A stretch of 64,000 nt of DNA, taken from the NCBI RefSeq assembly GCF_026212465.1, contig NC_080059.1, forward strand, positions 13,839,273 to 13,903,272. The letters run 5' to 3'. A model generated the notes under the pieces. That model was not told the origin of the DNA, did not search any database, and worked only from the letters and a program-made list of their open reading frames with translations. The stretch's first letter is position 1, and each line of letters begins with the position of its first letter. Shown here piece by piece: positions 46,209 to 59,647 of the stretch. Both the position numbers and the translations under genes were made by a program. The stretch comes from Amaranthus tricolor. Taxonomy: Eukaryota; Streptophyta; Magnoliopsida; Caryophyllales; Amaranthaceae.

Positions 46209-46942
46209 ACTAGGGGGTGTGCATCAATCTAAATCCAGATTGGGAGACCGAATTTTGGATATGTAATGTTCGGAGACCAGACCGATTCTATCCAGTTCGG
46301 TCCCAGTCTAAACTGATTTCTGCCCATGTCAGTTTTTGACTGGATGCAATTTGTTATATCAAAAATAAATTAAAAGATGGAAAATTTTGAAATATTTTAG
46401 CAAATTAATAATTATAAAATTGAATTATTTGAGTTAAAAAAAATTTTGTGTTAAAAATAAGATACATAAAGTCCTTTAGATATGTACTTTCTTCGTTCCA
46501 TATTAGTTACAATATTGGCAAAAATAGCAATTCTTATTCATGACTCTTAATTTGTGATTAGTTCTTAATCTATAGGTTAAAATATAGTCAAGTGAGATCT
46601 TGTTTGATTCGTCTCATTGCAAATATTATTAATATTAAATTTTTATAATTTTTTATTATACATAATTAAAGATATTAAAGATTAAATTAGTGCATTGCAC
46701 TACGTAAAAAAGCAAATATTACAAGTAAATTAGAACGGAGGAAGTATATACATAAAAATCGCAAATATAATTTCTCTTGAAAATTACCTTATATATATAT
46801 GGTCTAATCCGGTCTAATTTATATTTTTTGGGCTTATTTCGAACCGGACCGAAAACCCGAAATGAAGAATTAGTAAGATTCGAAGTCTGGACTGAATGCA
46901 ATCAGTGCGGTCTAATTTGGTCTGATTTGGCACACCTCTAGA
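46209..46942. mobile_element. hAT-type MITE interrupted by a Stowaway MITE
   Basis: Left end CTAGGGGGTGTGCATC and right end GGCACACCTCTAG are inverted. GGTCTAATCCGGTC-type subterminal repeats appear on both sides. Flanks GGGGACAA and TGGGACAC are an imperfect (6/8) TSD. Removing the Stowaway at 46485-46746 leaves an element of about 470 bp. Confidence 0.65.
46485..46746. mobile_element. Stowaway-type MITE nested in the hAT MITE
   Basis: Ends TACTTTCTTCGTTCCATATT and TTAGAACGGAGGAAGTA are inverted repeats with TA at each border. The interior shares the family core (TTAATCTATAGGTTAAAATA) with the KNOX-intron copies. Confidence 0.85.
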
Positions 46943-47657
46943 TGGGACACATGAAGTACTAAATATGTGTATTTTGCGTCATTAGTAACAAAAACAAATG
47001 GAGTTTAGAGTTGGAGTAGGGAGTAGGAGTATAATTGAAGGGCATGCAACAATCACAATGTGACTGACATGAAATGAGACGAAATAACGAAGTGCAGATT
47101 AATAATCAATAAAATAGAAAGAAAAAAAACAGTGTGGGACAGAAATTACTACAATGCAAGTCGGTCTGGTCTGGTATAGGACTTGGAGTAGTAAATGGGG
47201 ATGATGGGGTCATTGAAATTGCAATACTAACAATAACACTGCAATACTGTAAGTGATGCAAGGTAGCTTTTGTCCTTGCCCCTTTTAAGCCTTCTGAGAC
47301 ATCTTTCAGAAATACCCCGCGAAAACAGCGCGGGAGCTGTTTCCCAATGCACCTTCTCTCCACTGCTTTTTACCCCCACCTTCTTTCCCCACTTTGTTTT
47401 CTTCTTTTTTTATAACTTTATTTTATTCCTAATAATATTATATTGTCATATCAACTATTTGTTTCGTTGTTGGTATTAACCGATGAAAATATAGTAATGA
47501 AAAGTTTGTATAATTTTAGTTGGAGATTAGAAAGTCTCTTGACAAGTTTAATGGTTATGTTTATTCTCCTTTAATAATGTTATTTTTTCACAAAATTTAT
47601 TCTAATGCATTACATTTTGAAATGATATTAGATGGTAATGAAAAATTATAAACAACA

Positions 47658-47888
47658 CTCCTTTCGTCCCATTGAATTTACAGCATTTATAATTTTGGTC
47701 TGTTCTACTTAATTTGCATCATTTCTATTTTTGAATGATGACCTACCATTTTCTTTTAATCTCATCCATACATTTTAACTTTATTTTATTTTTTTCACGC
47801 AATTTATTATATCTCTTCATTTATTACCATTTTCTTAAAAATCATCATTTTTCTCTTTGATGCAAATCTGAGAGAACAAAGATAGTAT
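47658..47888. mobile_element. Stowaway-like MITE, weak
   Basis: Left end CTCCTTTCGTCCCATTGAAT and right end CTGAGAGAACAAAGATAGTA are loosely inverted. A similar left end (TACTCTTTTTGTCCCATTGA) appears alone at 48002, a fragment of the same family. Confidence 0.4.
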
Positions 47889-48488
47889 AAATTTTTTATG
47901 ATCAAAGTTTAATTATCATGGAAATGACATGGTATATATAATGAAAATTTACACTATATATAAATTATTCTTATCACCATTTAGTATTGTTGTACAAAGT
48001 GTACTCTTTTTGTCCCATTGAAATTGCATCATTTGACTCAATTATATAAGAGTTTTTGGAGTCAAATGATAGAGTATGTTTTAATATCAACGCTGTCAAT
48101 TTTAACATCCAAAATAGCGTGTTAAACATTAAAAAACTAAAATTAAATTTTAGAAGTATAAAAGTATATGTTTTAATTAATTTAATTGGACTATTTAGAA
48201 TAATTTAAAATTCTTTAATGATCGGTTTATATTTGGATGTTTGATTAGATTTTAGATTTGATGGACAAAGATCCAGTAGTTTTAGCTAGGGGTACTGTCC
48301 ATTAAGCATTATGATTTGGTTTTGCAAAATTTAGATACAAAAGTTTAAATGTAGAGATTAAATTGTACGAAATATTAAATGTGCGGTGGCGAATTATTGC
48401 GAACATGTAAAATTATATGGCTAAAATTTAAAATTTAGTAAACATTTTACACCACGTAATTTACTTTCAGTGTGATATATTTAACAAT

Positions 48489-48898
<410 letters not shown>

Positions 48899-50148
48899 TC
48901 GGAATGGATAAAAAAAATATGATTATAGCAATTTTAATGAGACAATTAAATTTTTGAGTCGTGTCGAATCATGTTTAAATCATGTTCTGATAGATCCAAC
49001 TCAAACTGTTTCAAACACGATTTTGCACATGTGTAAGGTATTGATCATATAATGAATCAAGAACTAAGAGATCTCAAATAAGTAGTAATTTTTATTATTA
49101 TATATTACTTTTAGTATTAATAGCTCTGATTGTCTCATTTACATTAATTTTATTTTTTGAAAATAAATCAAATTAATTTTTTTATTTAAAGGTATAGATT
49201 TCAACTGTAATAAAAGTATAATTATCATATTTATAAATGACGTGAATTGAAAATTATTTTTTTTCTTTTTGAGATTATGCGAATTCAAAATGATTAGAAG
49301 AGTATTTGTTTATTGGTTGTACTATATTTAAAAATAAAATAATAAACATAATGATAAAATTTATTGTGTGTTTTTATATGGGTTTTATCTTTCGTGTGTC
49401 TGAAATTCACAACCTTTGGCATCCAGAAAATCAAATTTCCTTTTAGAAAGAAAAGGATTTGTGTCCCTACTCCCTATCATTTCATATGTTAACTCCTTTG
49501 ATGTTGACATCCATCCCTCAAGACTACTATAAAGAAGAATAATTTTAGATTAGAAAGCGAGACCAATGACCAAGTAGTGTATTGGGTGAACTCAGCATTA
49601 TTTTCCAACTATTTTTAATCAACAAAATTATACTATTTAATATTTCAATTATAGAAGTACTTAATCAAGTAAAGAAGTTTTATTAGAATTTATTTGGAGT
49701 AATCATACAATACTATAAAAATTTTTGGAAATTCTAAGTGTCATCCTCTAAGAAGCCATGATAAATGGTAAATTTTGATTGGTTAAAAAATAACTATATG
49801 GCATATTATTTGGAGTAAATTTTCTTTAACCATAATATGACTAAAAATGATAAATGAATAAGTTAAAATATATAACGATTATCAAGAAAAAAAGTCTAAT
49901 AAATATTTTGAATTAATCTTTTGTATTAGGATTGGAAATAAAATTACATACACAAATATTTTTGAGAGAAAATCATAATATAAAGATTATCATAAGTTCA
50001 TATTATTTGAATATTCTATAATAAAAAAATACTAAATTAAGTAATCAAAATGACAATTTGAATCAATATAAGAAAATCAATTATCAACTCAAAAAATAAA
50101 AAATTAATCATTAATTTATAATTTTTGTTTGAATTTATAATTGATTTC

Positions 50149-50150
<2 letters not shown>

Positions 50151-50203
<53 letters not shown>
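50151..50203. repeat. (TAA)n microsatellite
   Basis: About 17 uninterrupted TAA units. Confidence 0.95.
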
Positions 50204-50204
<1 letters not shown>

Positions 50205-50637
50205 GGAAGTTGAGATATGTATTTTACTTTTAAAAGTTAATTAATAATTGAAAATCGAAAATATGAACAATACTTATTGTATTGACTAACTTAATATCAA
50301 TATGTAGATAAATATAATTATGATTTTGATATCTAAATTTTTAGTCTAATTGCGACTTATGTTATTTTAGCATATTAAAATAAATGTTAGCAATCAGATA
50401 ATTTAATCTCAATATTAGTTAGAAGAAATTTAAATTTTTAGATTAGTATCTTACACTATAATTGGTTTATAACTATAATTGAAATATATAAAAATAAAAT
50501 TAAAATGTTGATTAAAATGTTTTTTAGAATAATTTTATATTGAGATGATGTATAGTATATTGATATTTTTATGTTGAGATTTTGATCAAGAAATATAAAA
50601 TAAAATAAAAAATTGATACATAGTTTACGAAAAAAAA

Positions 50638-51081
50638 AGAAAAATCACCTAGAATAATCCAACCATTTTATGATTTTCTTACAATAATTTCAACTGTTGA
50701 TTAACTATGAATAATCCCAACTTTAAGGGGTATTTGCCTAGAGTAATCATGGGTAAACCGATGACCTGCTATACTAGGTAATTCACCAAAAAGGTTAACT
50801 GAAAATTAATGTAAAATTAGAGAAAAATTTTGCATTTACATAAATATTCCGAACAATAAAAAAATCAGAATTTTTTTCAACATAAAATTTTTTTTTTTGA
50901 TATTTTATTTTAATTTATCTTTTTTTTTAAAAAAAAACTTGCTATAGCAAATCATCAAGTTATTGGGTTTACTCTATGAAAATACCCTTCAAAGTTTGGA
51001 TTATTCATGGTTAATCAATAGGTAGAATTATTGTAGGAAGATCATGAAAAGATTGGATTATTCTAGGTAATTTTTCCTAAA
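50638..51081. mobile_element. MITE with inverted ends of about 130 bp
   Basis: Left arm AAAAATCACCTAGAATAATC and further blocks (ACAATAATT, GATTAACTATGAATAATCC) are mirrored in complement at 50985-51081. The interior is AT-rich with poly-T runs. Long arms suggest a foldback or MULE-type MITE. TSD not identified. Confidence 0.75.
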
Positions 51082-54000
51082 AAAATCTTAAGTATTAACA
51101 TTTTAACATATTACACCTAATTTTATATGTAATTTTATTTCAAAATGATATTAATATTTTGATGCCAAGTATTTATACTATTTATGTGCTATTTATCTCA
51201 AAACAATATTATTTTGGATATTTGTTTGATAAAATTAAGGTGAAAGAAACAAGTATCTTAGTAACATATCTATTAAACTAATCTTACACATATTATTTTC
51301 AAAACTTAATTAGGCAACTATAACATAAATTATTTTAAAACACATTTTTTAGATAAGTAAATATTCAATTGAATTAGTTTTCATTAAAATGAATTGATGT
51401 GAAAAGTTCAATGCATACTTTATTATTTGTTTAGATAGTAACTATTTATAATCATCTATCATTTTATATTTCTACTATAATAAAACTAACTTATACTATA
51501 CATAATTATGGTGTACTTAAATAAAAATTAATTGTTGAAAACTAAAGCTTTGTGCATAAATCATAACATCTAGTAAAAAAAGCCGTGAAAAGTCTAGTAT
51601 TAGAGCACTTGTCATGTGTAATTTTTCTATTGAATTATTTAAATCAACTAAATTAAATAGTTGATCAGTTTACATCAATTGAAGATTTGACAGTCAATCA
51701 ATATTTAACTCGTTAAATTTACTGATTTAGTTATAGAAATTATTTCAACTAATCAAATACTGTAATCTATGAATTGACTATGAGAATAGAAACAATAAAT
51801 TAAGAATCATTTAGCTGATAACAAATTTAAATTATAAATTAGGGAACAAAATATTAACCATATATCTTTTAATAAATTACTGTTAGAGAAATTTAAAAAG
51901 AAAATAAAGTAAGCAATATTTAGATGATACTAAATAATTTATTAAGATTTAGACAGATTCAGTTATAAAAATTATTTCAACTAATCATTATACAATTTAA
52001 TACAAAACTAAAAAATCACACATGTCATTCTTTTAGAGCCACGCTAGACGAAAGAATTTTTTTTGGTGATATTGGCTCAAGTGGCAAATAAAATTAATCA
52101 CCCTGTTATATATTTTACTCATCTACAAACTATTTAAATTTATTACACATATAAAAATGTCATATCACCCTATTTTTAACAATTATTATTTATTACTTCA
52201 TCTTTAGTATATATATAATAAATTTTATTATTACATATTTCTGAAAATTATATTTATTTATATCTTTATACTAAGAATTTCGTGCATTACACGAGGTTTT
52301 ATACTAATATTGGTATATGTATGAAGGATAAAATTCGTTAATAAATTGTTAGAGTTTAGAGTCTAGATTGCTTTTTTTTTCATGATTAATTAATAATATT
52401 ATACTCTTTAGTTTTTTCAATTATACCAAGATAAAATAAAAAAATATTTTAGTTATGACTTCAATAAATAAATTTTTAAAAACCTAATTTTCTTTTTCAG
52501 GTAGGACTTTTATTGGAAATTTATTTTTCTATTTCACCTATGTAATTTCACAGTTTTTGAAATTTGTTTTATTAAGAAATATTTTTAATATGATTTCTAT
52601 TATATTCCCCAATTTAATCTAATTGAAAAACAATTATTATTAAAATAAATAATAAAAAAAAATCACAAACGTCATTTTCTGAGAGTAAATAATGGAATAA
52701 TTTAAACTAATTATTTTATCAAATTATTAAATTTACCCAATTTAATCTATTATAAAATAAATAATGAACAACAATTTTCTATTAGGAGTCAATAATAGAC
52801 TAATTTATATGACATCACAAAAAAGCTTTATAATAAATTAATAATACATCATTTTCTAATTTTGGATGGAATCGGCACACCGGTTTTCATACTACTAATG
52901 TGTGAATTGATTTACAAACTAAACAACTTTAGAAGAGCTTTAATAAATAGGTAGATGAGATGTTGGACATTACATTTATGATGGAAATTGAAAATATAAT
53001 TCCCCAATAACAATTTCCTTATTAATAAGGACCATTAACTTTCTTCTGATTTGACCATATATACTCCTATTGATATGAAATCTATTACTAGATTTAGGGT
53101 ACTTTTAAAATATTTATTTTAGTTGTAAATCATAAGTTAATATACTCATTATAAGACTTTTTTTTCTTTTATATGTTTAACAAGAATTTAATTTACATTA
53201 TTTACAAAAAGATTAATTTTAGTTTGCAAAAAAAAAAAAAAAGATTAATTTTAGTTTAGTTATTTAAATTAGTTGATAGATGATTATTAATAAATTAGTG
53301 TAATTTAATTTAACCTGATTTTTTTTATTATTATATTTTAGGATTATTTTCAGGGGTCTTTTACAATACTATTTACTAAGTTTGATTAAATAAAGTCATT
53401 TTGCACTAATAAGTATTTCAATCTATAATATTATGTAAAAGTATTTTAATACTCTATATATTCGTACATTGATGTGCTTCTGTCAAGGACTGAATATAAG
53501 TGATTAGCACTAAACTTCATTAGTACAAGGGAGATTATGATGGAGAAATTTGCCTTTTCTATTTAGCCCTTTTTAAAGTAAGACCACTTAATGACTTGGT
53601 CTGCACAAGTAATAAGCGTTAAAGAGGCTCGGAGGGTGACTCTAGGGGCCTGCTTTGATGGTCAAGTCAACAAATATGAAAGCGGTACTTTAAAAGCCCA
53701 ATTCCAAGTGCATTGTGGCATTAGTTTGGAAAAACTTAGCTAGGATTTGTTTATCGCACAAGGTCTTAATAAATGTTTATATACCTTCAAGGTAGAGAAT
53801 GTCCATTTTTGTGGAACCCTAAATTACTAAGAATATCTTTGTGTGTACCATTTGTTCATTTTTTGTTGTCTCACACTTTTTCCTTAGTTTTATTAATAGA
53901 ATTTGCTGTGTTTTTTGACGTGATAACTTTCTATTGAATGTGCAGTTAACATTCAATACAAAGTTAATCTTTTGTCCATTTCGTGGAAACTCCAGTATTT

Positions 54001-54339
54001 ATCGAAAAAAGTACCCCTTTGTTCTTTCATGTAAGCTACCGTCTCCACTGTAGCTACACTATATATCTCCCTGGTAAGCATATTTGCTCTTAGACTCAGA
54101 TTCATAATATCCTGCTTCAGACGCATACATTTTATATATTTCTATATAATTTTTGAGAACTTGAATATAGCTTTTTACTTTATGAAGTATTAGAATAAGC
54201 TTTAACATAAAATTCTATAATCTAAATTATAATACTCCATGCATTTTAACATACTTCTATATAAGATAAATAAATAAATAAGTAAACTAAGTTATACAAT
54301 TAAGATAAATCGATTAACATAAAATTCTATAAGTTATAA
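51082..54339. other. AT-rich intergenic DNA
   Basis: About 3.2 kb without recognisable genes. 53590-53850 is slightly GC-richer and could be an LTR fragment, but nothing confirms it. Confidence 0.4.
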
Positions 54340-54740
54340 TACTCCGTACATTTTAACATATTGCTATTTAAATTCACAATATTTAACCATAAAAATTAAA
54401 ATATACAGATTAGAAAAATATGGAGCACAAATTTCTACAGGTCTTCATTCTTTAATCAATTTGCGCGCTTACCTCTCCTTTATAAAAAAATTAAATTTTT
54501 TTATTAATTGTGGTTTTCATTTTTTTTTCATTAGCGTTCTTTTAATATTCTTTTAATTTTATTAGTTTCTATTTTTTTCATCAAATTTATTATTTAATAA
54601 AATAATATATCTACTATCTAATTTTTTTTTTAATTCCGGTAAATATTTATTGTGGTATTAACTGATAATATAAACATTCACATATTTATATTTAAATTTA
54701 CAATATCAAAACTTCATTAAGAAATGGAGAAATGGAGTAT
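54340..54740. mobile_element. Stowaway-like MITE
   Basis: Left ATACTCCGTACATTTTAACA and right GAAATGGAGAAATGGAGTAT form inverted ends. The interior resembles the 44717 element. Confidence 0.45.
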
Positions 54741-54889
54741 TTTATTTGTATAGAGTTAAACATTATTTTACTAACCAAATAGGAGTACATTTTAAGTGCT
54801 TTGAACTTTTTGTTGATTTTTGTTGTTTTTTTCTTTACTTATAATTTGAAGTACCGAAAGGATCACCGTATGTCCTAATACTTTCTCTA

Positions 54890-55138
54890 TTGATCTTGAA
54901 ATACTTGCTATATTTTAATTATAGATATTATTTGTTATTTAAATTTATTTTTATATATTATGGCTGTAAGTAAAAATATAGTTAAGTGGAATTTTATTTG
55001 AATTGTCTAATCGCATACTTACATAATAGTAATTTTTTATAATTTTTAGATATGTATAATTCAACATATAAATAAACAAAATAACATATTAAATTGCGTA
55101 AAAAGTCAAATATAGTAAGTATAATAAAATGGAGGAAA
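54890..55138. mobile_element. Diverged Stowaway-type MITE
   Basis: Ends TACTTTCTCTATTGATCTTG and ATAATAAAATGGAGGAAATA. The internal core AAAATATAGTTAAGTGGAAT places it in the same family as 8855 and 46485. Confidence 0.55.
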
Positions 55139-55328
55139 TATAAAATAAATAAATACTATTTTTTAGATATAGAGACTAGAGTATGTGTAGAGATGACTAG
55201 ATTGTTGATCGAGTCTATCAAATGAAAAAGTCATACAAACATAATAGTATAAAAAATAATCAAGCTCTTCATCATCTCTTACATTTATTACATAATACTT
55301 CCTCTATATTATTATACTTACAACTTAT

Positions 55329-55437
55329 ATTAGTAACATTTTCTCATACGTCACAATCAGGTTCGAATATATTATATTAGTAATTAGTAATATTTTCTCA
55401 TACATCACAATCAGGTGCGAATATATTTTAGAACGAA
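55329..55437. repeat. 54 bp tandem duplication
   Basis: TTTTCTCATAC followed by TCACAATCAGGT occurs at 55339 and again 54 bp later, nearly unchanged. Confidence 0.85.
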
Positions 55438-55904
55438 AAAGTATATCATTTACATTACGACGAAATAAATATGTGTTTTAATTCTGAATTAAAACATTAA
55501 TAATTAGTAACACTCATATATTATCTGTCCTTGTGTACTATTAAAAGTCTAAAATGGAGTAATTGAATTTGAAACAAAATGAAGTAGACATTAGAGAGAT
55601 CAAAGAGGGCAGATAAGCATATAGAAACTATAGAAGCATGTGGGAGGTGGGTCCAAGAGAAAGCTAGTGTTTGTTAAGGAGGAAAGAGAGGGAATTGATG
55701 AAGTGAAGGGGCCTGACTCAGGTCTCATCAGATGGTGGAAGTCTATCAAACTATCACTCCGATTTGATTTGTGGGTCTTTTTCCAGTGAATACTGTCATC
55801 ACTACTATCATTCTTGTATTCCTAGAAGTATTTCCTTCATATGGCTCCATTTCCTTGTCTTTTTGCCATTCATTTCCTATGGTCGAGTTTTTTTTACCCG
55901 ATTC
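55438..55904. other. Unique sequence left of the MULE
   Basis: No ORF with recognisable similarity. 55600-55740 is purine-rich (GGAGGAAAGAGAGGG). Could be host promoter-like DNA, but no gene follows. Confidence 0.3.
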
Positions 55905-55999
55905 TTATTTGTCGCCATCCTTTTCATTTTATCGCCACCCCCCCTCGAATGAAATTACGAATTTGCCCATAGATTTTAAAAAATTACGAAAATGCCACT
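55905..55999 (+). repeat. MULE left terminal inverted repeat
   Basis: About 95 bp complementary to 59990-60087. Contains TCGCCA twice near the tip. Confidence 0.85.
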
Positions 56000-56180
56000 A
56001 AGCTTAAAAACCTCTATAAAACACTTCAAAATCACTCAATAACACTCTCATATCTTCCATAAACTCAAATTCTTCACATAAAAGTAATCGGAGTTAAAGC
56101 TTTGGAATCGAAATCGTCCACAAAAAGTCGAGGTAAATATTTTTTTTTTGATTTTTTTTAAAAAAAAAAAATTAAACAAA

Positions 56181-56672
56181 GTCGCACAACCAAATCGCAC
56201 AAAAAAGTGCGACTGTGAATCGCACGCGACTGGGAAATTTTTTTTTTTTTTTTTTTTAAATTTTCGAATAATAATGTAATTTTTTAATTTATGTTGTTAG
56301 TTAATGTTATTTAGTAAATGTTATAATAGATTTTATTATGAATTTGTTGTGTTTAATTTAGATTAAAAAAAAAAGGAAAAAAAAATTTAAAGAAAGTCGC
56401 ACAACCAAATCGCACAAAAAAGTGCGACTGTGAATCGCACGCGACTGGGTCTTTAATTTTTTTTTTTTTATTTTTTATTTTTTATTTTCGAATAATAATG
56501 TAATTTTTTAATTTATGTTGTTAGTTAATGTTATTTAGTAAATGTTATAATAGATTTTATTATGAATTTGTTGTGTTTAATTTAGATTAAAAAAAAAAGG
56601 AAAAAAAAAATTAAAGAAAGTCGCACAACCAAATCGCACAAAAAAGTGCGACTGTCAATTGCACGCGACTGA
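56181..56672. repeat. Subterminal tandem repeat with GTCGCAC hairpins (left)
   Basis: Three units start at 56181, 56396 and 56620 (spacing 215 and 224 bp). Each opens with GTCGCACAACCAAATCGCAC, then AAAAAAGTGCGACTG and CGCACGCGACTG. TCGCAC-AAAAAA-GTGCGA is a hairpin. The intervening roughly 160 bp (for example TTAGTTAATGTTATTTAGTA) is nearly identical between units 1 and 2. They occupy the region between the left end and the PMD start codon. Confidence 0.9.
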
Positions 56673-57072
56673 GATTTAAATTTTTTTTTTTTTTTTTAAA
56701 TTTCGAATTATAATGAAATTTGTATTTTTAATAATTTTTTTATTGTTTTTTTTTTAAAATTTCGAATTATAATGAAAATTTTTTTTGGTAATTATATTTT
56801 TTTAATTTTTTTTTTAAAAATTTCGAATTATAATGAAATAATTTATTTTTTAAAATAATTTTTTTTTGAATGAATTAATTTTGTGTAATTAATTTATTAA
56901 ATTTTAGTTGTTTAAATATTTATGAATATAATAATTGTGAATTATTTTTGTTGTTATTTGTTTGTAATTTATATGATTGGTGTTTATTAAATGAATTTGG
57001 AATGTCGTCTTAATTTAATTTGTTATGCTTTTAAATATTTATAATAATTATAAAATATGAAAATTGTAGTAA

Positions 57073-58239
57073 ATGGCTGGAAATCACGGTAAAGGAAAAG
57101 GGTTTTTTAGAGGGTTATTGAGCGGCAATAGACCTAGGCCAACTTTACTGAGAGGGGATCCCCATGAGAGGGGGGTTACGGGATCGGCAAGGCGAGCAAG
57201 GCAAGAACAGGCGGCCTTACATAGTCAGGCCCAACGTTCAAGTGCCCTACATCAAGTGCGTAGTGACTATGAGCGCGAGAGTAGGCTACATAGTGATACG
57301 GTCGGCTCAGATGACGATGATACTGAGTACGACGAGTCTCTTAGTCTGGAAGAGTCTCTCGGTCAGGATGAGCCTGCATGTCATCCTGTTGATTGGACGA
57401 CCGTAAGAGGGAGTGCTGGTCAGTTCAGGAGTAGAGGGCGTGGCTCGGCTGGCACTTCTGATCAAGCAGGAGTAAGCCAGGTTGAGGATGCGGCTCCACA
57501 GGCGAGGAGGCGCTCGCAGTACGCGGACACGGACTGGTTGATCACTTCACCCCAGCCCGGGGGCCCTGTTGATACGACTTTAATACCCAGCTACGGTGGG
57601 CACGTAGCAAAGGTTATATTTGAGGGATCGGAGCGCACCCCTCCGATTTTGGAATGTCGTCCTCGGAAGAAGACGTTGGATTCCATCATCAGACTCCAGG
57701 ACATGTCTGATGAATTGTACAGGGTGTTACCCGGCAGTCCCCTTGGTCGTCTGCCGTATATAATGCACAAGCACATCGACAGTGCTCTCATTTCGGCATT
57801 TGTGGAAAGGTGGCAGCCTGACACCAACACCTTCCACATGCCGTGGGGGGAGATGACTATAATGTTGCACGACGTGCAACGCATCTTAGGGATTGGCATT
57901 GACGGTTCACTTCCCACTGAACCGTCTGATCATGACTGGCAGCTAGGCCTGGCTGGCCTTTTTGGGGAGCCATTGTCGGAGCTGCGTGCGAAGGGGCACT
58001 TCACCAGCGGTAGCATTCACGTTGCTTCACTGTTGCAGCTATGCCATCGCTCTCAGTCTAGAGATACTCAAGCTACTGCCTACTTCATGGCTATAGTGGG
58101 TTCTACGCTGCTTGTGGATAAGACTAGAGTCGGGATGCGTCCTCACCCTGTTCTTGCTGTCGCCGCTGATCAGGCTGACATTGCTTATCAATTTATCAAC
58201 CATGTTCTCCACGTCATTGCCAATATGCCATATGCATAA
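57073..58239 (+). CDS. Plant mobile domain protein, 3'-truncated, carried by MULE
   Basis: 388-codon ORF with codon use and GC content unlike the surrounding DNA. Residues about 1-170 are a basic, low-complexity region (KGKGFFRGLLSGNRPRP; an acidic SDDDDTEYDE patch). From about 190 the plant mobile domain appears: LYRVLPGSPLGRLPYIM, DSALISAFVERWQPDT, FHMPWGEMTIMLHDVQRILG and YFMAIVGSTLLVDKTRVGMR. PMD proteins occur in host MAIN-like factors and in many transposons; their exact role is unknown. The normal domain continues after VDKT..., but here the last 16-18 residues are antisense to the transposase exon, so the frame ends by read-through across the deletion junction. ATG at 57073 is chosen as the first in a long open frame. 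No homologous start comparison was possible. Confidence 0.82.
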   Translation: MAGNHGKGKGFFRGLLSGNRPRPTLLRGDPHERGVTGSARRARQEQAALHSQAQRSSALHQVRSDYERESRLHSDTVGSDDDDTEYDESLSLEESLGQDEPACHPVDWTTVRGSAGQFRSRGRGSAGTSDQAGVSQVEDAAPQARRRSQYADTDWLITSPQPGGPVDTTLIPSYGGHVAKVIFEGSERTPPILECRPRKKTLDSIIRLQDMSDELYRVLPGSPLGRLPYIMHKHIDSALISAFVERWQPDTNTFHMPWGEMTIMLHDVQRILGIGIDGSLPTEPSDHDWQLGLAGLFGEPLSELRAKGHFTSGSIHVASLLQLCHRSQSRDTQATAYFMAIVGSTLLVDKTRVGMRPHPVLAVAADQADIAYQFINHVLHVIANMPYA

Positions 58240-59390
58240 TAGATGTCGCACATCTGCATTAAACATAAATTTAAATTTAATTGAGATATATATATAGATC
58301 GACGATAATTAATAATTAAAACCTGTTTACCTGGAAAGACAGCATGAATAGCTGCAGACAAACCCTCATCCCGATCCGTTACGATTACATCGGGCTTCTG
58401 GACTCTGCCGTAAATATCCCTCAACCTCTCTAACACCCAAGAATAAGACACCGCCGCCTCATCTTGCATCAAACAGAAAGCAGCCAAGAAATTATGATTC
58501 GTCGGCGTCATTCCAATGATTTCGCAAAGGGGCCACTTTTGCTTATTCGTTTTGTACGTTGTGTCTATCAAGACAACATGAGGCCACGAACGTAGCATTT
58601 GGATAGATGTTGGATTCGCAATCAATAATCTAGTCAACTGACCCTCACTATCCAAGTCCGTACAAACTACATAATTATGCTCCGTGGCCATATACAAACA
58701 GTGTTGAAGAGGAGTCCTACCATCCATCTCTTCTCTCCTGATTGACTGTCTCACATTGTAAGTTTGATTCATACTAGCATCATACTGAGGATAATTTCTT
58801 CTAATTGAAGACATTATAAACGCTGGTTGCATGCCAGTTGCACTTAGATCTCGTATGTGCTGCTTGATATCGACAGGCATCTTATTTACTCTTATTTGAC
58901 CATCTCTGTACATGAAAAACGAGTGGTTGTGTCTTCCTTTTTCACCAGGAAACACTCTAACCGTCCAAGGTTTTTTTTCCTTTGGGTTACGACTAGTTCC
59001 TATAATCATAAATTTACACCCACAACCTCTACTTTTGGAACCAGGTCGAGCAGCATTGTCTAAGTTATGCAAATCACCCGTTCTATTATCGTAGCGGTGA
59101 CATCTTAACTACAGACTCACTCTAGAACGTCCTTCTTTTTTTTTATATGAAGCACGTGTAAATTGAAAACCAATTGTTACTGCTATTTCATTAGCCCAAG
59201 CATGTAAATCATCTACAGAATCAAATTCTCTATCGGTAACAAATCTATCAGAATAATCTACATTATCCCCTAAATTTTCAAAGTCCTGCAAATAATAATT
59301 ATAATAACATTACATTAATATAATAAATTAAATTACATTGATTATAACTTTTAATTTAAATTTGAGAAAAAAAAAAAAAAATTAAAATCC

Positions 59391-59465
59391 CAGTCGCACA
59401 AACCAGTCGCACAAAAAAGTGCGACTGACAGTCGCACTTTTTTGTGCGACTGGTTTGTGCAACTG
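59391..59465. repeat. 75 bp near-perfect palindrome (GTCGCAC), transposase intron
   Basis: Two 37 bp arms with one mismatch around a single central A. Each arm is CAGTCGCACAAACCAGTCGC, then ACAAAAAAGTGCGACTG, itself able to form a smaller hairpin. It lies in intron 1 of the transposase, in the right subterminal region. Confidence 0.95.
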
Positions 59466-59647
59466 CTCTATTAAATTTTTTATCTTTTTTTTTTAAAATT
59501 TTCGAATTCTTAAAATTCAATACTACTACACTAATTATTATAATAAAATATATTAATTAACAACAACTTTAACAATAAATTAATTACATGCAACATATTT
59601 TAAATTTTGAAATTCAAAAAAAAACAAAAAAAAAAAAAAATTTAAAG

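Noticed and set aside
47106..47363. 85-residue minus-strand ORF with an RCFRGVF-like start
   Set aside because: Short, with low-complexity ends. Its GC-rich hairpin region explains the local composition and no domain was recognised.
56181..56672. Possible CRISPR-like array (three evenly spaced short repeats)
   Set aside because: The spacers are nearly identical to each other and AT-rich, the repeats are palindromic, and the context is a plant MULE. It is a tandem duplication in a subterminal region.
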